A stretch of 62,092 nt of DNA from JAKLQR01 sp963753165 (GCA_963753165.1 CAVWBP010000001.1:1-62092), one strand, 5' to 3'. Positions 15,906 to 28,640 are shown, numbered from the stretch's first letter. Notes: generated from the sequence alone by a model not told the origin. Numbers and translations: made by a program.

Positions 15906-17692
15906 ATGAGCATTATAGCTTGGACGTGGATAATCGTTGGTATAACATTTGCCTTGTATATCGGAATTGCCATCTGGTCGAAGGCAAAATCAACCGGTGA
16001 ATTTTATGTTGCTGCAAAGCAGGTCCATCCGGTGCTGAACGGAATGGCAACAGGCGCTGACTGGATGTCAGCCGCTTCGTTCATCTCAATGGCAGGGCTG
16101 ATATCCTTCCTCGGCAGGGACGGAGCCATGTATCTCATGGGCTGGACCGGCGGGTATGTTCTTCTCGCGATGCTCCTTGCCCCGTATCTCAGAAAATACG
16201 GGAAATACACCGTGCCGATGTTTGTCGGTGAACGTTACTATTCACAGACAGCGCGTGTTGTCGCGGTCATCTGCGCGATCTTCGTTTCTTTCACCTATGT
16301 CGCAGGACAGATGCGCGGTGTCGGCGTCGTATTTTCACGGTTCCTCGAGGTTCCCATTAATACAGGTGTTATGATCGGCATGGGAATTGTTTTCATCTAC
16401 GCTGTTCTCGGCGGGATGAAGGGAATTACCTATACGCAGGTCGCACAATACTGCGTGTTGATTACCGCATATCTCATTCCGGCGATCTTCATCTCGATCA
16501 TGCTGACAGGGAACCCGATCCCGCAGTTCGGGTATGGCAGTCAGCTCAGTGAAAACGGCATGCAGTTACTGGGTACCAGCGGAGGGTACCTGCTCGATAA
16601 GCTCAATGAGATACAGATGGAACTGGGGTTCTCGGCCTATACAAGCGGAGGGAGCAAAGAGCACGATTGATGTCTTCATGATAACCTTTGCCCTCATGGT
16701 CGGGACAGCCGGACTGCCGCATATCATCATCCGTTTCTTCACGACGCCGACTATCAGGGGTGCGCGCGCCTCTGCCGGCTGGGCATTGCTCTTTATCGCA
16801 ATTCTCTACACAACTGCTCCTGCTGTCGCATCATTTGCCAGACTGAATATGATCCACACACTGAACAATAAAAGCTATACCGAAGCGCCGAGCTGGTTTA
16901 AAAACTGGGAAAAAACCGGTCTCGTCGCATGGAAGGACAAAAACGGCGACGGCAAGATCCAGTATGCCAAAGGGAATGCCTTTAAAGGGAAAATCGCATT
17001 TGATGCAAACGCGGTCGGACCTTACGGTGAAAGGGTTGTGACCACACCGCTTGATGAAACAAGCACCAATGAACTCTATATCGACAGGGATATCATGGTT
17101 CTCGCCAATCCCGAAATCGCGAAACTCCCCGCGTGGGTTATTGCACTCGTTGCGGCAGGAGGACTTGCTGCGGCGCTGTCGACTGCTGCCGGTCTTCTCC
17201 TCGTTATCGCATCTGCGTTTTCCCATGACCTGATAAAGAACGTCATTGCCCCGGGCATCTCTGAGAAAGGTGAACTGATCGCTGCGAGAATTGCTGCCGG
17301 AGGTCGCAGTCATGGTGGCCGGATACTTCGGCATCCATCCCCCGGGATTCGTTGCACAGGTCGTAGCCTTTGCCTTCGGTCTTGCGGCCTCCTCGTTCTT
17401 CCCGGTTATCATCATGGGGGTCTTCTGGAAGAGGGCCACAAAGGAAGGCGCAATTCTCGGCATGCTCTGCGGGATAATTTTTACCGCTGCATATATCATT
17501 TACTTCAAGTTCGTAAGCCCGGATATGAACAAGGCTGAAAACTGGCTCTGGGGTATTTCTCCTGAAGGAATCGGCACAATCGGTATGGTGATCAACTTTG
17601 TGGTAACCTATGTCGTTTCGAAGCTGACAAAGGAACCCCCGAAAGAGGTACAGGATATGGTGGGAAGTCTCCGGTATCCGAGGACTATGTAA
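15906..17692 (+). CDS. Sodium:solute symporter, DUF4212-associated large subunit (two one-base frameshifts)
   Basis: SSS-family permease of about 594 residues after repair. N-terminal part: GEFYVAAKQVHPVLNGMATG and ADWMSAASFISMAG. Middle: VGTAGLPHIIIRFFTTP. A hydrophilic loop follows with DKNGDGKIQYAKGN, which looks like an EF-hand Ca2+ loop and, as I recall, occurs in this subfamily. C-terminal part: MVAGYFGIHPPGFVAQVVAF. The frame breaks at about 16656-16659 (one extra base in GCAAAGAGC) and about 17298-17300 (one extra G in GCCGGAG). Removing each gives GGSKSTIDV and IAAEVAVMVAGYF. It is the second transporter in the acetate locus, differing in subfamily from the one at 10825. acs follows after 131 bases. 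Confidence 0.82.
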
Positions 17693-17755
17693 GAGGACAG
17701 TGCATGAGAACACCCATAACACTGAATTCTCTCACACCACTTGTCACTCTCACGG

Positions 17756-17776
17756 GAACAAGGAATACTCCTGTTC
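17756..17776. promoter_or_regulatory. Possible operator upstream of acs
   Basis: Imperfect palindrome GAACA-A-GGA / TCC-TGTTC around ATAC in the 131-base gap before acs. The site is short and unsupported by a second copy. Confidence 0.22.
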
Positions 17777-17823
17777 ATGTACAATAGTGCTTACTAATCT
17801 ATTTCGTCAGGGAGGTAGAAAGG

Positions 17824-19795
<1,972 letters not shown>

Positions 19796-19809
19796 AGATA
19801 CGGAAACGG

Positions 19810-19837
19810 GCAGAGAGACGGAGCGCCGTCTCTCTGC
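19810..19837. terminator. Strong hairpin after acs
   Basis: Perfect 12-bp stem GCAGAGAGACGG (19810-19821) / CCGTCTCTCTGC (19826-19837) with loop AGCG. No T-run follows, so it may be an mRNA-stabilising hairpin rather than a classical terminator. Confidence 0.6.
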
Positions 19838-19939
19838 TCTGTATCCTGTTACAGACCCGGCGTCGAAATAAATTTCCGGGCATGCATCACTTTTTCAAGG
19901 CACTGCGGTCAAAAAATAAACAGAGCAGGGAGAGCAACC

Positions 19940-22624
19940 GTGTCAGTTAAGTACCTTGATTCTTTTTTCAACCCGAAACGGATTGCGGTCATAGGAGCGT
20001 GCGAAGACAAGTTTTCTATCGGATATAACATTTTCAAGAATCTGCTGGGCAAGGGATATAAAGGCTCGGTCTATCCGGTCAATCCCCGCATGGAAGCTAT
20101 TCAGGGGGTAGAGGCATATCCGAAGATCACCGACATTCAGCGCGACATAGACCTCGCGGTATTGGCCGTTCCCCCGTCAGAGATAGAAGAAGCGCTTGAA
20201 CAATGCGGCGAAAAGGGGGTGAAGGGAGTAATCATCCCCTGCTTTGATTTCAAAACCCACGTTCAAAATCTGCCGGCAATAGAAATGAAAATGAAACAGG
20301 CCTCGGAAAAGTACGGGCTCAGGATTCTCGGCCCGGACTCTCTCGGCTTTATCAAACCGAGCAGGAACCTGAACGTGAGTCTCTTTCCCCGGATACCTCC
20401 GAAAGGGAATATCGCACTTATATCCCAGAGCACAACACTCTCCATCGCAATGCTCGACTGGGCAGCGAGCAAAAACATCGGCTTCAGCTATTTCATTTCG
20501 GTCGGGTCAAAAATTGACATAAAGTTCGCGGACCTCATAGACTTCCTCGGGGTAGATCCTGAAACCCGGGCGATTATTCTGTATATCGAGTCCATCAAGA
20601 ACGGCCGCAGGTTCATGACCTCGGTGAGAAGTTTTGCATCGAGCAAACCGATTATGGTGATCAAATCCGGCAAATTCGATCTTTCGGCACATGTTGCCCT
20701 CACCCATTCAGGGTATATGGCAGGGGAAGACAAGGTGTATGACGCCGCCTTTGAACGGGCGGGGGTAATAAGAGTCGATGAGATACTCGATCTTTTCTAT
20801 CTGGCCGAGTCGCTCGCGAAACAGCGCAGGCCGAAAGGAAAAAGGCTCGCGATCATTACAAACTCCGGAGGCCCGGCTATCATAGCGGTTGACGCCCTTT
20901 TGCGGCTGGACGGAGAATTGGCTGATTTCAGTGACGCAACGATTGAGTTGCTGCAATCGCATCTTTCGTACCTCAAACATGTTCACAATCCCATAGACCT
21001 TATTTTCGAGGCATCTCCGGCAGATTATGAACTCACCATAACGAGCTGTTTAAAGGACAAAGAGGTTGACGGGGTTCTCGTAATCCATACCCCATCGTAT
21101 GCAACCAATTCACGGGACATCGCACAGGCGGTGGTGACTGCAGCGGCGGCATATTCATATAAACCGGTCTTTACCGCATGGATGGGCGAAGAACAGGTGG
21201 TCACTGCGAGGGAACTGCTGAATGCGCAGGGGATACCGACGTTCGTGTCGCCGGAACAGTCTGTCCGGAGTTTCATGTACATGTATCGTTATGACTATAA
21301 CCTGCGGCTCCTCCACGAGACGCCCGAGGTTATTCTCAAGGACTTTGAACCCGACGAGTACCGGGCAGAAGAAGTGATCAGAAAGATTTCTGAAGAAAAG
21401 AGACTCATCCTGAATTTTCACGAAGTGAAAGAACTTCTCGAATACTACGGCATACCGGTGATCCCGACACAGAAGGCACAAACAGAGCAGGAAGCGGTCC
21501 TCAGTGCAGAGTCTATCGGATATCCTGTCGTCTTAAAAATCGATTCACAGAAGGTCATCCACAAACTTGAACATGGCGGAGTTCTTCTGAACATAAAAGA
21601 TGAGCAGTCGGTAAGAGAAGCGTTCAGGAAACTCGATGGTCTTGCAAACTCCCTGAACGACCCTACGGCGAAAGTGCTCATACAACCAATGGTAATCCGG
21701 CAGGGATATGAACTGGTAATCGGAGGGAAAAAGGACCCGACATTCGGTTCCGTAATCCTTTTTGGCCTTGGCGGGGAACTTCTTGAGGCGACTGAAGACT
21801 ATTCCATAGGGCTCCCGCCTCTCAACCAGAGCCTTACCCGACGCATGATGATCGAGACAAAGATAGGCAAATATCTCAAGACAAAAAACGAATTCGAAAA
21901 CACCCTGCGCTTTCTTGAAGAAATTCTGGTGCGCTTCTCCCATCTCATCATACATTTCCCCCATATCAAGGAGATTGATATCAACCCGTTCTTTGTCACT
22001 GAAAAAGAATGTTTTGTGCTGGATGCCAGTATCCTGCTCGAGGCTGATGTGCTTGAGGGGTTCGTCCCTGTCCGGGGTGATTTCTGTCCCCCTCACCTGT
22101 CGATCTGTCCCTATCCGGACCAGTATATCGACCTCTTTAAATTAAAAGACGGTCCCACGGTCATCATACGGCCTATAAGGCCTGAGGACGAACCGCTTCT
22201 CGCCGAACTTCTGCGGACGTCTTCGGAGCAAACCCTTATGATGAGGTTTTTCCGCAAGGTCACTGAGATTAGCCATGAAGAGCTTGTCAGATACTGCCAC
22301 ACCGACTATGACCGGGAAATGTCCTTCGTTGCAGTTATCCGGAATGGCGACCGTGAGACACTTATCGGTGAAGTGCGGATAAGCAAACTCCCTGACATGG
22401 AGAGTGCGGAGATGGCGATCGTTGTCGGGGATCAATGGCAGGGACAGGGAATCGGGAAAGCGCTCTGCGTACATTGCCTGAAAATCGCCAAAGAGCTGGG
22501 CATCACGAAGATGTGGATGGAAATCCTCCAGATGAATGCGAGGATGATGTACCGGGCTGAAAAAATGGGCTTCAGGAGGATATCGTCCGATGATGACTCC
22601 GTTCGCGTGCTGCTTGAGCTTTGA
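19940..22624 (+). CDS. ADP-forming acyl-CoA ligase domain protein fused to GNAT acetyltransferase (Pat/PatZ-like)
   Basis: An 894-residue cytoplasmic protein from GTG 19940. Domain order: CoA-binding (about 5-130, FFNPKRIAVIGA), two ligase-CoA subdomains (about 150-460, with LALTHSGYMAGED-type His segment at about 250-262), ATP-grasp (about 490-705, GYPVVLKIDSQKVIHKLEHGG) and GNAT (about 725-890, WQGQGIGKAL, the acetyl-CoA pyrophosphate loop). Such proteins acetylate and silence Acs in enterobacteria, which fits its place 144 bases after acs. The His corresponding to the phospho-His of active ADP-forming synthetases seems present (THSG versus SHTG). As I recall, enterobacterial Pat has lost it, so this protein may also be a working ligase. 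Confidence 0.86.
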   Translation: MSVKYLDSFFNPKRIAVIGACEDKFSIGYNIFKNLLGKGYKGSVYPVNPRMEAIQGVEAYPKITDIQRDIDLAVLAVPPSEIEEALEQCGEKGVKGVIIPCFDFKTHVQNLPAIEMKMKQASEKYGLRILGPDSLGFIKPSRNLNVSLFPRIPPKGNIALISQSTTLSIAMLDWAASKNIGFSYFISVGSKIDIKFADLIDFLGVDPETRAIILYIESIKNGRRFMTSVRSFASSKPIMVIKSGKFDLSAHVALTHSGYMAGEDKVYDAAFERAGVIRVDEILDLFYLAESLAKQRRPKGKRLAIITNSGGPAIIAVDALLRLDGELADFSDATIELLQSHLSYLKHVHNPIDLIFEASPADYELTITSCLKDKEVDGVLVIHTPSYATNSRDIAQAVVTAAAAYSYKPVFTAWMGEEQVVTARELLNAQGIPTFVSPEQSVRSFMYMYRYDYNLRLLHETPEVILKDFEPDEYRAEEVIRKISEEKRLILNFHEVKELLEYYGIPVIPTQKAQTEQEAVLSAESIGYPVVLKIDSQKVIHKLEHGGVLLNIKDEQSVREAFRKLDGLANSLNDPTAKVLIQPMVIRQGYELVIGGKKDPTFGSVILFGLGGELLEATEDYSIGLPPLNQSLTRRMMIETKIGKYLKTKNEFENTLRFLEEILVRFSHLIIHFPHIKEIDINPFFVTEKECFVLDASILLEADVLEGFVPVRGDFCPPHLSICPYPDQYIDLFKLKDGPTVIIRPIRPEDEPLLAELLRTSSEQTLMMRFFRKVTEISHEELVRYCHTDYDREMSFVAVIRNGDRETLIGEVRISKLPDMESAEMAIVVGDQWQGQGIGKALCVHCLKIAKELGITKMWMEILQMNARMMYRAEKMGFRRISSDDDSVRVLLEL

Positions 22625-22736
22625 TAATATTCAACAGGCACAGACGCCAGGGTTGAAAAATAATTCATTAAAGGGTAAACTTTTACACACATCACCCCGT
22701 AGGGGCATTATAGATTTTCATCAAAAGGAGGGTTAT

Positions 22737-23999
22737 ATGAAAGGGCTTTTCAGAGGGTTTTTAGTTGTCTGCTTGATTGCTTTTCTGGCAGCTCCGGTCT
22801 TGGGTGGTGAATCTTCATCCAAGCAGCTTGAAAAACAGATGGACAAGCTGATGCAGCAGGTCAAGGACATGGATGCAGCGATGAAGGCGCAGAAGGACGA
22901 GATCGAAGCGCTGCAGAAGAAGATCAAGGACATCAAGGGGATGGAGGCTGCACCGGCAGCCGCTGCTGCACAGGATGTGAAGGTCACTTCAAAATACGAT
23001 ATCAAGGTCTATGGGAAACTCAAATTCGATACGATCTACGATACCAATAACATGGGGAGAGACGAGTTCATCACGTACCTTCCCGCCAATGCGGACGGAC
23101 AAGACAAAACAACATTCAACATCCGTGACACACGGTTCGGTGTCGCCGTCACCGGTCCTTCCCTGAACGGCTGGGCATCACGCGGCCGTTTCGAGTCTGA
23201 TTTTTATGGCACCGATTCTACAAGCGTCGGCGATCTGAGAATCCGTCTCGCCTATATCGATTTTGAAAAAGGCGGCACGCTCTTCAGGGTAGGACAGGAC
23301 TGGAACCAGATTGCGAGTCTGAATCCGAACACCATCGACTTCGCAATTATGGGATATAACGGTAACCTCTGGAACAGGGTGCCCCAGGTAACAGTGCACC
23401 AGGACCTCGGCGCAGGATTCAAAGGTCTCATCACCACATATCGTTACCGCTGGAGTGACGACGATAACGCTCAAATTCATATGCCATGGATCGGTGCAAA
23501 ACTTGCTTACTCGACACCTTTCATGGGAAGCCAGCAGAAAGCATACATCGCGCTCGGCGCAGCGGTGAGGGACGGAGAAGCTGCAGGGAATGATGTCACT
23601 CCGTATCTGACAGCGCTTGAACTAAAAGTTCCGTTCCCCTTCGTCGAGATCAGCGGTGAAGCTTATATGGGCCAGGGGCTTGGAGGAGAATATTTCAATA
23701 AAGGCGGAACCTTCAATGCTGACGGCAATGCTATTCTTACCAGAGGCGGATGGATACAGGCCAGCGCAAAACCCATCAAAACCGTACAGCTTAATCTGGG
23801 ATACGGTTTAAACGATCCGAAGAATGCAGATGTAGGAAGCAGTTTTTATCAGAAGAGCCAGTACACCTTCGGGAATATCCAGGTCAAGGTTATGGAGGAT
23901 ATAACTGCCGGTGTTGAGGTAGCACATGTACAAACAGACTGGGCGACCGGTGACCAGCATGGCACCCGTTATCAGGGTTCAATCTGGTACAACTGGTAA
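22737..23999 (+). CDS. Outer-membrane porin with N-terminal coiled coil
   Basis: A 420-residue outer-membrane protein. Signal peptide residues 1-22 (MKGLFRGFLVVCLIAFLAAP then VLGG). Residues of about 25-70 form a heptad-patterned coiled coil (KQLEKQMDKLMQQVKDMDAA), probably a periplasmic trimer stalk. The remainder alternates aromatic and hydrophilic residues as in beta-barrels and ends in an aromatic residue (WYNW). The start is ATG 22737 behind AAAAGGAGGG, not the longer frame from 22590. It is the last plus-strand gene of the acetate locus and could let carboxylates through the outer membrane; the substrate is inferred from position only. Confidence 0.82.
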   Translation: MKGLFRGFLVVCLIAFLAAPVLGGESSSKQLEKQMDKLMQQVKDMDAAMKAQKDEIEALQKKIKDIKGMEAAPAAAAAQDVKVTSKYDIKVYGKLKFDTIYDTNNMGRDEFITYLPANADGQDKTTFNIRDTRFGVAVTGPSLNGWASRGRFESDFYGTDSTSVGDLRIRLAYIDFEKGGTLFRVGQDWNQIASLNPNTIDFAIMGYNGNLWNRVPQVTVHQDLGAGFKGLITTYRYRWSDDDNAQIHMPWIGAKLAYSTPFMGSQQKAYIALGAAVRDGEAAGNDVTPYLTALELKVPFPFVEISGEAYMGQGLGGEYFNKGGTFNADGNAILTRGGWIQASAKPIKTVQLNLGYGLNDPKNADVGSSFYQKSQYTFGNIQVKVMEDITAGVEVAHVQTDWATGDQHGTRYQGSIWYNW

Positions 24000-24012
24000 G
24001 AGAATAATACCC

Positions 24013-24044
24013 AAAGGGTGAGGCAACCCCTCACCCTTTTTTTT
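24013..24044 (+). terminator. Rho-independent terminator after the porin
   Basis: AAAGGGTGAGG (24013-24023) / CCTCACCCTTT (24029-24039), loop CAACC, then a run of T to 24044. It overlaps the stop codon of ftsK on the other strand. Confidence 0.93.
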
Positions 24045-26137
24045 ATCTTCCTCTCCGCAGAAAATCCCTTGGTTTCCCTGCAGCTTTCGGCGGACCGACA
24101 AGTCCGTCATCTTCCAGCAGCTCCATGATCCGTGCTGCACGGTTATACCCTATCTTAAGACGCCTCTGTATGGAAGATATAGATATTTCTCCGACCGCCT
24201 CCCCAAACTCTACCGCCTTCTGATACATCTCATCCCTTCCGGAAATACCCTCGTCTTCGCCGGTTTCTTCAATAGTCTGTATACTTTCCATGATGGCATA
24301 ATCCGGACTTCCCTGGACTTTCACAAATTCAGTGACAGCCTTGATCTCATCCTCGGTGATAAGCGCTCCATGGACACGCACGATCTTTGTGCCCGGAAGC
24401 ATGAGGAGCATGTCTCCCTTGCCGAGAAGCTGCTCAGCTCCCTGAGAATCAAGCACGGTCCTCGAATCAACTTTTGATGACAACCTGAAATGATATCCGG
24501 GCAGGGAAATTCGCCTTTATGATACCGGTGATTACATCGACCGAGGGCCGCTGGGTCGCGAGGATGAGGTGGATACCCGCCGCCCTTCCCATCTGGGCAA
24601 GTCTGGTGATCGAGTCTTCGACGTCAGTCGGTGCGGTAAACATAAGGTCTGCAAGTTCATCGATAAGAATAACGATGTAAGGAAGCCTCTCTTCCTCTGT
24701 TGCCTGGACCTGATAGCTCTCGATATTCCGTGTGGACTTTTCAGCAAGGACCCTGTACCGCCGCTCCATTTCGATGACCATTTTTTTCAGGGCATCCGAT
24801 GCCTCTTTGGGGTTCGTTATCACCGGGGAGATAAGGTGGGGTATCCCCTCATATGCAGAAAGTTCGAGCAGTTTCGGATCGACCATGAGCATCTTCACCT
24901 CGGCAGGCGTCGCCTTATAGAGGATACTCATGACCATTGAGTTTATTGACACGCTTTTCCCTGAACCAGTCGCTCCGGCTACGAGGAGGTGGGGCATCCT
25001 CGACAGGTCCGCCACAACCGGCAGACCGGAGATCTCCTTGCCGAGTCCCAGCGTCAGTCTTGATTTGCTCTTTTTGAAATTCTCCGATGAGATAACCTCA
25101 CGCAGCGCTACGGTCTCTCTCTGCCTGTTCGGGACCTCGATACCGATCGCCGCCCTGCCCGGGATTGGAGAAATCCGCACGCTTTGTGCTTTCAGGGCAA
25201 GCGCAAGGTCATCGCCGAGCGCGACAATTTTATTGATCTTTATGCCGGGGGCGGGTTCAAATTCATACATGGTGACAATAGGGCCCGGGTTTACCTGGAG
25301 GACTTTCCCCTCAACACCGAAGTCGTCAAGCTTCTGTTCAATGAGCGCCGAGTCGTTCAGGAGGTCTTCTTTTGCCGGACGGACGGTTGAAGCATCAGGA
25401 GTGCTGAGCAGTTCCAGTGGCGGCAGGGTATATCCACCCCTTTGTACCGACACAATAGGCTCCGGTGGAGAAACCGGCCGGATATCGGATACCGGCGTCT
25501 CGTCCTGAAACTCGGGTTCCCTGATAAGAATCTCCTGGTCTTCATAGTCAGGAAGTATTTCCTCCGCGGCAAATTCTCTTTCTTTTCTTTTTGTCCCCTT
25601 GTCTTTTCTCTGCAGAGCGATACCGGTTACGGAGACCGGGCTGATCAGGATAAGAGAAGACAGGAAGAGTGCGAGCGTGAACAGATATGCACCCGGGACG
25701 GACAGTAATTCATGTGCAATATACGCTATGCCCCTTCCCGTAAGCCCTCCTGCCCCGTCCGGATATTGCTCAAAGCTGACATGAAATGTATTGCCAATCA
25801 GTGCTGCGAGAGAGGCGGAAGATATGAGGAACAGAGCCCCTCCGAGAAAATATATTCTATGCCCTTCCTTCCCTAAGAGCCGTTTGACGCCAAAAGCGAT
25901 AAGAAACAGAGGGACAGTGTACGCAGCAATGCCGAAAAAGATTATCATCCATCCCGACAGATAGGCGCCTATAACCCCACCGAGATTCCTGAAAGGTTCC
26001 AGTGGCTCCGTTGTTCTGAAAAAAAGGACAGGGTCACTGATAGAGTGCGTAAAGAGAGTCATGAGAAGATAGAGGCTTCCCATTACCGCAAGAACACCGA
26101 ATATTTCTTCCCTGACGCGCTTTATCCTTTCAACCAT
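24043..26137 (-). CDS. ftsK: DNA translocase FtsK (one-base frameshift)
   Basis: Membrane-anchored ATPase that pumps chromosomal DNA at the septum and assists dimer resolution; about 697 residues after repair. N-terminal four or so membrane helices (about 1-170), a short linker, then the alpha/beta motor: Walker A LLVAGATGSGKSVSINSMV, Walker B IVILIDELADLM, and LATQRPSVDVITGIIKANFP. The gamma winged helix is at the C-terminus (SISSIQRRLKIGYNRAARIMELLEDDG quoted in part). The frame breaks at about 24478-24483: removing one T from GTTGTC on the minus strand gives ISFQVSSKVDSRTVLD, the expected family sequence. The start overlaps the end of uppP by 16 bases. Confidence 0.92.
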
Positions 26138-26889
26138 ATCCCTGCTATTATAACAACCGAGAGGACAAACCGGTAATACACAAAGATATTCATGGGGTAG
26201 CGTTTCAGAAATCCGAGGAGAAATTTTATTACGAAAAAGCCGGTGATGAAAGAAGCAGTCAAGCCTGCAGCAAACAGCATGAGGTCGTGGTCCGCCTGTC
26301 CAAAAAAAGCCTTCCTGGAATGGAGAAGCGTAGCGCCGGCAATAAGCGGCGTGGAGAGCAGAAAAGAAAACCGGGCGGCTTCTTCCCTCTTCAGGCCCAT
26401 GAAGAGTCCTGCCGAGATTGTGATGCCTGAGCGGGAAACACCGGGGACAATGGCCAGGGCCTGTGCTATACCGATAAGAAGCGCATCCCTGAAGCCTATC
26501 ATTTCCATGCCCTTCTTTTGCAGCGTTTTTTCAGCAACGAGCATAACGATTCCCACCGCGATGAGCATAAGACTGATGAGCAACGGATTCCTCAGACTGT
26601 TCTCGACAATATCATTCAGGAAATATCCGGCAACTCCGCCCGGAATTGTTGCAAGGATTATCAGACCGAGGAGCTTCTGTTTTCTGAGGAAGAGGTCTAT
26701 CCAGTCTTTCCAGAAAACGAGGAGCAGGGCACAGAGTGTTCCTGCATGGAGCGCAACATCGAAAGTGAGTGTATCGACACTCCCGCCCCAGTTGAAAAAC
26801 CAGGGGAATAAGATGAGATGTGCGGTGCTGCTGACCGGCAAAAACTCTGTTATCCCCTGAACAATGCCGAGGATTATTGCCTCGATCAC
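26122..26889 (-). CDS. uppP: Undecaprenyl-diphosphatase UppP (BacA)
   Basis: A 255-residue inner-membrane enzyme with about eight helices that recycles undecaprenyl pyrophosphate for cell-wall and surface-polymer synthesis and gives bacitracin tolerance. The two active-site motifs are present: EFLPVSSTAHLIL near the start and IVPGVSRSGITISAG at about residue 155. It is encoded 5 bases after rnj and overlaps ftsK, so rnj-uppP-ftsK probably form one transcript. Confidence 0.95.
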   Translation of the reverse strand: MIEAIILGIVQGITEFLPVSSTAHLILFPWFFNWGGSVDTLTFDVALHAGTLCALLLVFWKDWIDLFLRKQKLLGLIILATIPGGVAGYFLNDIVENSLRNPLLISLMLIAVGIVMLVAEKTLQKKGMEMIGFRDALLIGIAQALAIVPGVSRSGITISAGLFMGLKREEAARFSFLLSTPLIAGATLLHSRKAFFGQADHDLMLFAAGLTASFITGFFVIKFLLGFLKRYPMNIFVYYRFVLSVVIIAGIWLKG

Positions 26890-26894
26890 GGATA

Positions 26895-28551
26895 TTATAC
26901 CTCTAAGATGATGGGCATGATCATCGGTCTTCTGTCCATCGTATCCCTGAGGTATTTCTTCAGGGTGCTTCTCAGTTTTGCCTTGAGGAGGGACGCATCT
27001 GACAGCATTTCTTTATCAAGGCCATGGATCGTATCCGCGACAAGTTCTCTTACTTTATTGATAACATCCTGAGAGACATCTTCGAAAACAAAACCCCGTG
27101 ATATAATTTCCGGGCCGGAAACGATGGTGCCGGAAAGTTTTTCGATACCGAGGAGGATCAGAACAATCCCGTCGTGGGCGAGCCGCAGTCTGTCCCTCAG
27201 TACCATTTCCTCGACATCACCAAAGCCTTTCCCGTCTATAAATATGCGGCCCGAGTTCACCGAGCCGTTCTTCTTCGCCCCTGTCTCTGATATTTCAAGA
27301 ATCTCCCCGTCTTTCATGAGAAAGATATGTTCCTTGAGAACTGCACATTTCCTGGCGAGCATCGAATGGTAGACAAGATGCCTGTATTCTCCATGAATAG
27401 GCATAAAATATTTCGGCTTGATGAGGTTGAGCATCAGTTTCAGCTCCTCTTTCGATGCATGTCCGGAGACATGGACCTCAGAAACCTTTTCATAGACGAC
27501 CTGGGCGCCCCTTCTGAACAAATGGTTGATAATCTTTCCGATTGAACGTTCGTTCCCCGGGATCATCTTGGCGGAAAGGATGACCATGTCTCCCTCTTTT
27601 ATTTTTATATGCTTATGTTCGTCTATTGCAATCCGGGAAAGGACGCTCATGGGCTCGCCCTGGCTTCCTGTTGTAATAATAACTACTTCATGGTCCTGCA
27701 GATTCTTAAGGTCATCGAGTTTCAGCCAGGTATCCAAAGGTATGTTCAGATATCCGAGATTCAAAGCGATCTGAGCATTCGATACGATGCTCTTACCACA
27801 GAGGATGATTTTTCTTCCGAATTTTACCGCCACATCGATTGCCTGCTGAATCCGGTGAATATTGGAAGCAAAGGTCGCTATGATAATCCTGCCTCTGGTT
27901 TGTGCAAAGATATCTTCAAAAGCCCTTCTTACCTCCTTTTCCGAGAACGTGAAGCCCCCTTTTTCCGCGTTGGTGCTGTCAGACATAAGGAGAACCGTGC
28001 CTCTTTCTCCGTATTCGGAAAATCTGAGAAAGTCCATAAGTTGTCCGTCAACCGGTGTCGGGTCAAGCTTGAAGTCACCTGTGTGTACCACGAGGCCTAT
28101 AGGCGTTGTTATTCCGAGTCCGACACCGTCAACAATGCTGTGGGTTACCCTGACAAACTCCACGCTAAATACCCCAACCTGGACGATATCTCTCGGCATA
28201 ACAGGGATCAGTTCGACATTCTCGAGGTTATGTTCGCGGAGTTTTTCCTTCACCAAGCCCGAGGGTCAGGGGAGTTCCATACACAGGGACCGGCAGTGCT
28301 TTGAGGAGAAAAGGGAGTGCCCCTGTATGGTCTTCATGACCGTGGGTGAGGAATACGGCTTTCACCTTCTCCCTGTTCTGGAGCAGATAGGAGAAATCGG
28401 GGATGATAAAGTCTACCCCGAGGGTATCTTCTTCGGGGAACATCAGCCCTGCATCAACGACAATAATATCGCTGTTATATTCCAGAGCCGTCATATTGAG
28501 GCCGATCTCCTCGACCCCGCCAAGAGGAATCACAGAAAGAGCGTTTTCCAC
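26895..28551 (-). CDS. rnj: Ribonuclease J (one-base frameshift)
   Basis: Metallo-beta-lactamase/beta-CASP ribonuclease with endo- and 5'-3' exonuclease activity in RNA maturation and decay; about 551 residues after repair, normal for the family. LTHGHEDHTGALPFLL carries the metal-binding HxHxDH motif, VVHTGDFKLDPTPVDG is motif 4, and VHVSGHASKEEL is the late His motif. The first 107 codons run off frame at about 28253. Removing one base from CTTGGTG on the minus strand joins LTLGL to VKEKLREHNLEN. Upstream ATG 28551 starts MENALSVIPLGGVEEIG, the usual beginning. Confidence 0.92.
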
Positions 28552-28589
28552 TGAACTTTATTATATCAGATTCTTATCCTGAATGATGC

Positions 28590-28623
28590 GCCTCCGGAAA
28601 GAACATCCGGTTCCTCCGGAGGC
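28590..28623. terminator. Hairpin between the octaheme cytochrome and rnj
   Basis: GCCTCCGGA (28590-28598) and TCCGGAGGC (28615-28623) form a perfect 9-bp stem 18 bases beyond the cytochrome stop. There is no T-run on the minus strand. Likely 3' end structure of the cytochrome mRNA. Confidence 0.5.
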
Positions 28624-28640
28624 ATCGAGAAGTAAAGTGT

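Noticed and set aside
14942..17300. Programmed frameshifting or real pseudogenisation of the second module
   Set aside because: No slippery sequence with stimulatory structure, and identical one-base faults occur in unrelated housekeeping genes across the window.
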